Source: CAZOSF01 sp964582415
GTDB lineage: Bacteria > Bacteroidota > Bacteroidia > Flavobacteriales > Flavobacteriaceae
NCBI GenBank assembly: GCA_964582415.1
Contig: CAZOSF010000030.1
Span: forward strand, 1 to 26,784
Reading direction: 5' to 3'
DNA: 26,784 bases
In this document: in pieces, positions 24,060-26,784 of the stretch
Position numbering within the stretch: the stretch's first letter is position 1
How the letters are laid out: each line of letters begins with the position of its first letter
Position numbers and translations under genes: made by a program
Notes under the pieces: generated by a model
What the model was told of the DNA's origin: nothing
Database searches by the model: none
The model's input: only the letters and a program-made list of their open reading frames with translations

Positions 24060-25355
24060 ATGAATATTTTTAAGAACATTGTAGTTGCTACACTTATCAG
24101 TTTCGGGCTCCACAGTTGGGCCCAACAGACCCCGGCCCCAGAGCAGTCGGAAACCATTACTTTAACAGGGGGAACTGCGCATATTGGAAATGGTACGGTT
24201 ATCGAAAACAGTATCATCACTTTTGAAAATGGCAAAATCACCATGGTAGCTGGTCCCTCAGCCCCTATCAAAGGTAAGGTAATCGACATACGGGGGAAAC
24301 ATGTATACCCAGGAATCATTGCCCCTGCTTCTACCCTAGGATTGGTTGAAATCGATGCGATTCGTCAATCGAATGATCAAGATGAAATCGGTGATCTATT
24401 GCCCAATATTCGAAGCCTTATTGCTTACAACGCCGAAAGTCAGGTAGTGGAAAGCATGCGCCCTAATGGCGTATTGTTGGCTCAGGTTTGTCCCCAGGGA
24501 GGAGTTATCTCAGGATCTTCCTCTATCGTTCAATTAGACGCTTGGAACTGGGAAGATGCTGCGGTAAAGACAGACGATGGTATCCATCTTCATTGGCCGG
24601 ACACCTACAAAAGAGGCCGCTGGTGGGCAGGTGAAGACCGTGGTTACAAACCCAACAAAGACTACTCGGAAGAAGTGGAACGTATAGTAGTGTATTTAAA
24701 AAATGCTGAAGTCTACGGAAAAACAACTCCTACTTCCGTAAACGAAGGTTTCGCGGCCTGTCAGGGACTATTCGAGGGAACTAAAAAGGCCTATCTCTAT
24801 GCCGATGGTGAAAAAGAAATTATCGATGGTATTACCCAATTGAAGAAATTGGGAATTAAGGAAGTGGTGCTCGTAGGCGGCTATGATTCCTATCGTATCA
24901 TTCCCTTTTTGAAAGAGCACCGAATCTCTGTTATTTTAGATCGCGTACACAGTACCCCCAATCGGGAAGACGATGACTACGATCTACCTTACAAATTACC
25001 AAAATTGCTTACAGATGGGGGATTGGTTGTTGCTTTAAATGCCCGTGGCCAAATGGAACGCATGAACACTCGAAATCTGCCCTTCTATGCCGGACAGGTA
25101 GCTGGACAAGGTTTGGCCAAGGAAGAGGCCTTAAAATTGATCACTTCCAATACGGCGAAAATTTTGGGTATCGACGGGGACTATGGAACTTTGGAATTTG
25201 GAAAAAGCGCCACACTTTTTGTGAGTGAAGGAGATGCTTTGGACATGACAGGCAATCAATTAGTTCTCGCCTATATCGATGGTCGGAAAATTTCTTTAGA
25301 GACCCACCAAACGGAATTGTGGCACCGATATGCTGAAAAGTACGGACAAGAATAA
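24060..25355 (+). CDS. Exported amidohydrolase-like protein lacking the metal-binding HxH
   Basis: The 431-residue protein has a signal peptide (NIVVATLISFGLHSWAQ) and an amidohydrolase outline: an N-terminal strand domain (ITLTGGTAHIGNGTVIENS), GKHVYPGIIAPASTLGL where HxH should be, a central barrel-like region, and a C-terminal LITSNTAKILGIDGDYGTLE and AYIDGRKI. It resembles module 1 of the preceding gene more than module 2: GRHIYPSFIESYSG against GKHVYPGIIAPAST, IIPIDFPEAYDVSDPY against VILDRVHSTPNREDDDYDLPY, and GTLEEGKLANFLI against GTLEFGKSATLFV. It starts seven bases after that gene stops, so the two are co-transcribed and probably form one functional unit. It is likely a non-catalytic partner, though metal-free activity cannot be excluded. 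Confidence 0.88.
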   Translation: MNIFKNIVVATLISFGLHSWAQQTPAPEQSETITLTGGTAHIGNGTVIENSIITFENGKITMVAGPSAPIKGKVIDIRGKHVYPGIIAPASTLGLVEIDAIRQSNDQDEIGDLLPNIRSLIAYNAESQVVESMRPNGVLLAQVCPQGGVISGSSSIVQLDAWNWEDAAVKTDDGIHLHWPDTYKRGRWWAGEDRGYKPNKDYSEEVERIVVYLKNAEVYGKTTPTSVNEGFAACQGLFEGTKKAYLYADGEKEIIDGITQLKKLGIKEVVLVGGYDSYRIIPFLKEHRISVILDRVHSTPNREDDDYDLPYKLPKLLTDGGLVVALNARGQMERMNTRNLPFYAGQVAGQGLAKEEALKLITSNTAKILGIDGDYGTLEFGKSATLFVSEGDALDMTGNQLVLAYIDGRKISLETHQTELWHRYAEKYGQE

Positions 25356-25375
25356 TCTTCTCACGTTTATATTTC

Positions 25376-25401
25376 AAAGCGGGGCAACACCCCGCTTTTT
25401 T
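25376..25401 (+). terminator. Rho-independent terminator after the amidohydrolase pair
   Basis: AAAGCGGGG (25376-25384) pairs with CCCCGCTTT (25390-25398) around a 5-base loop, followed by a run of Ts to 25401. It ends the amidohydrolase operon and separates it from the glycosidase gene. Confidence 0.9.
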
Positions 25402-25430
25402 ATTTAAATTTATCGGAAATACCCTTTTTC

Positions 25431-26784
25431 ATGATTCGAGCCTTCGTCTTATTTTTCATTTTATCATTGGTGTCTTGCCAAGAAGAAACCCATAAACAAC
25501 CAAAATTTGCAAATCTTTGGAAAACTGCCCCGTCGATTGCTGGGAAATCGGAGTATATAGCCTCTCCCATGGTAACACCCGGAAATAGAGTTTATATGGT
25601 TGGACATCAAGATGGCAGCTTCCCAGAACTGGGATGGCATATCACGGGGGAAATGGGAGGTATCTGGGACCATCCTATCAAGCTTATGGATGGTTTTGAA
25701 GCTTCAGTGACCATAAAGGGAGCCAGAACATTCGATCTTAATAAAGCGTATAGTTTTACGAACTTCCCCTTCTACAATTTACATTCCTATGGAATTCCTG
25801 AACATAATTTGGACATAGAACGTTGGCAGTTCGTACCAGACAATATGGAAGGAATGATCGTACAATATGTTTTCAATAATACAGGGGAAGCCCAAGAAAT
25901 CAGTTTTCAATTTAAAGGATATTCCGACCTTCGTCCGACATGGTTGGGAGAGCGAACCGAAATGTATGATGGTATCGACAAAGCTACTTGGAATGAACAC
26001 CAAAAAGCTTGGAGCATCAAAGACAGTCTGAATCCTTGGTTTGTTCACTTTGGAAGCACCCAACCTTATCTAACCTATGATACCATTGCTTCCAAGAAGT
26101 ATAACGGCAAAGGGGCAGGAGCGCAGATCAATTACCTTCTCAAAATACCGAAAGGAGAAAGCACCCTCACTTTCACGATCGCAGGTTCCTATGTTTCGGA
26201 AAAGGCAGCATGGAAAACGTATGCAGAACTCCAATCGAATTTTGAAAACCTATTCCAAACCAAAAAAGAACGTTACGAGGCTATTGCTGCAACAACGAAA
26301 CTTTCTGTTCCTTACGAGGATATGGAACAAGCCTTCGAATGGTTAAAATACAATAGCGATTGGCTGGTTCGCAGCGTGCCTGAAATCGGCACAGGAATTG
26401 GCGCAGGAATTCCCGATTATCCTTGGTGGTTTGGTGTGGACAGCGAGTATGCCCTTCAGGGATACATGGCCATCGGACAAAAAGAACCTGTTTACAGTAC
26501 TATTGAATTGTTGGATAGCGTTTCGAATGCCGTCAACGGTAACGGTCGTATCATTCATGAAATGTCAACCAATGGGGCCGTTTTTAATGAAGGAAATATC
26601 AATGAAACCCCACAATTTGCCACCTTGACTTGGAAAGTATATCAATGGACGGGCGATAAGGCGTTTTTGGAACGCTACTTCCCAACCATCGAAAAAGGAT
26701 TGCAATGGTTGGAAACGGAAAAAGACGCCAATGGAAATGGTTTTCCCGATGGTTTCGGGATGATGGAAATTCATGGAATGGACA
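25431..26784 (+). CDS. Lipoprotein of the six-hairpin glycosidase type (glycogen-debranching-like), cut by the right edge
   Basis: The frame is open from the ATG at 25431 to the end of the window (451 codons, no stop). A lipoprotein signal (RAFVLFFILSLVSC, Cys 16) places the protein outside the cytoplasm. Residues about 30-270 look like a beta-sandwich N domain. The helical part that follows contains IPDYPWWFGVDSEYALQGYM and KDANGNGFPDGFGMMEIHGM, patterns seen in (alpha/alpha)6-barrel enzymes annotated as amylo-alpha-1,6-glucosidase or glycogen-debranching-type proteins. The specific family and catalytic acid cannot be fixed because the C-terminal half is missing. It follows a terminator after 29 bases, so it is a new transcription unit. 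No exact promoter box is seen in that short gap. Confidence 0.78.
   Translation, partial: MIRAFVLFFILSLVSCQEETHKQPKFANLWKTAPSIAGKSEYIASPMVTPGNRVYMVGHQDGSFPELGWHITGEMGGIWDHPIKLMDGFEASVTIKGARTFDLNKAYSFTNFPFYNLHSYGIPEHNLDIERWQFVPDNMEGMIVQYVFNNTGEAQEISFQFKGYSDLRPTWLGERTEMYDGIDKATWNEHQKAWSIKDSLNPWFVHFGSTQPYLTYDTIASKKYNGKGAGAQINYLLKIPKGESTLTFTIAGSYVSEKAAWKTYAELQSNFENLFQTKKERYEAIAATTKLSVPYEDMEQAFEWLKYNSDWLVRSVPEIGTGIGAGIPDYPWWFGVDSEYALQGYMAIGQKEPVYSTIELLDSVSNAVNGNGRIIHEMSTNGAVFNEGNINETPQFATLTWKVYQWTGDKAFLERYFPTIEKGLQWLETEKDANGNGFPDGFGMMEIHGMD

Noticed and set aside
23723..24319. 198-codon minus-strand frame across the junction of the two amidohydrolase genes
   Set aside because: Both plus-strand genes here have clear signal peptides, motifs and family resemblance; the reverse frame is Phe/Ser-rich shadow coding.
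1..26784. Search for palindromic parS sites near parAB
   Set aside because: I found no sequence close to the usual 16-bp parS palindrome by eye. The hairpins at 120-228 do not resemble it. A pattern search with mismatches would settle this.
1..26784. Search for CRISPR arrays, insertion sequences, prophage genes, defence genes, tRNAs and riboswitches
   Set aside because: No regularly spaced repeats, transposase motifs, tRNA-like cloverleaf or FMN/lysine riboswitch-like leader was recognised; the intergenic spaces are too short for most of these.

Overview
The window looks like a stretch of core chromosome from a member of the Flavobacteriaceae (Bacteroidota). The evidence is the gene content and order (parA-parB-DUF5683-dapB-lepB-WbqC; ribH next to a small membrane protein ending in a D-F-D-L-S-I-F motif and mutL; recF-lipoprotein-DUF721), a gliding-motility lipoprotein GldI, many short Bacteroidota-type lipoproteins, and repeated TAnnTTTG promoter boxes just upstream of genes. 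The DNA is moderately AT-rich with even codon use by eye. I see no insertion sequence, prophage, CRISPR array, tRNA or rRNA, and no intergenic stretch over 300 bases. The assembly has two 100-N placeholders: one removes the middle of parB, and one splits an amidohydrolase gene.

Layout. Positions 1-268 hold a possible C-terminal gene remnant and an intergenic region with three small inverted repeats. Positions 269-5295 (+) form a compact, probably co-transcribed block: parA, parB, a DUF5683 membrane protein, dapB, signal peptidase I with an N-terminal membrane domain, and a WbqC-like protein. Positions 5292-11452 (-) form a second block read right to left: a TPR membrane protein, ribH, a small membrane protein, mutL, two rhomboid proteases and a membrane-anchored endonuclease/exonuclease/phosphatase-fold protein. 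Positions 11592-13377 (+) hold recF, a small lipoprotein and a DUF721 protein, ending in a strong bidirectional terminator shared with ndk (-). A PhoD-like phosphatase lipoprotein (-) is divergent from a DHH phosphoesterase (+), which is followed by gldI and a cyclophilin-FKBP fusion lipoprotein, ending in another bidirectional terminator. DUF302 and pepD lie on the minus strand. Then, on plus, come a DUF3810 membrane protein with an HExxH motif, a giant two-domain amidohydrolase, a smaller amidohydrolase-like protein, a terminator, and the start of a six-hairpin-glycosidase lipoprotein that runs off the right edge.

How the genes work together. Several serve chromosome maintenance (ParAB segregation, RecF, MutL, possibly the DUF721 protein). 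A second theme is the envelope: signal peptidase, rhomboids, four to five lipoproteins, and two adjacent prolyl-isomerase lipoproteins of which one is the gliding protein GldI. The rest is metabolic (DapB, RibH, Ndk, PepD, DHH phosphoesterase).

I do not see a clearly new defence or mobile system. The items most worth a second look are the amidohydrolase pair, in which only one of three amidohydrolase-like modules keeps a full metal site; the cyclophilin-FKBP fusion beside a GldI whose FKBP active-site residues look degenerate; a MutL without recognisable endonuclease motifs; and the 55-bp overlap showing that the second assembly gap is artificial.
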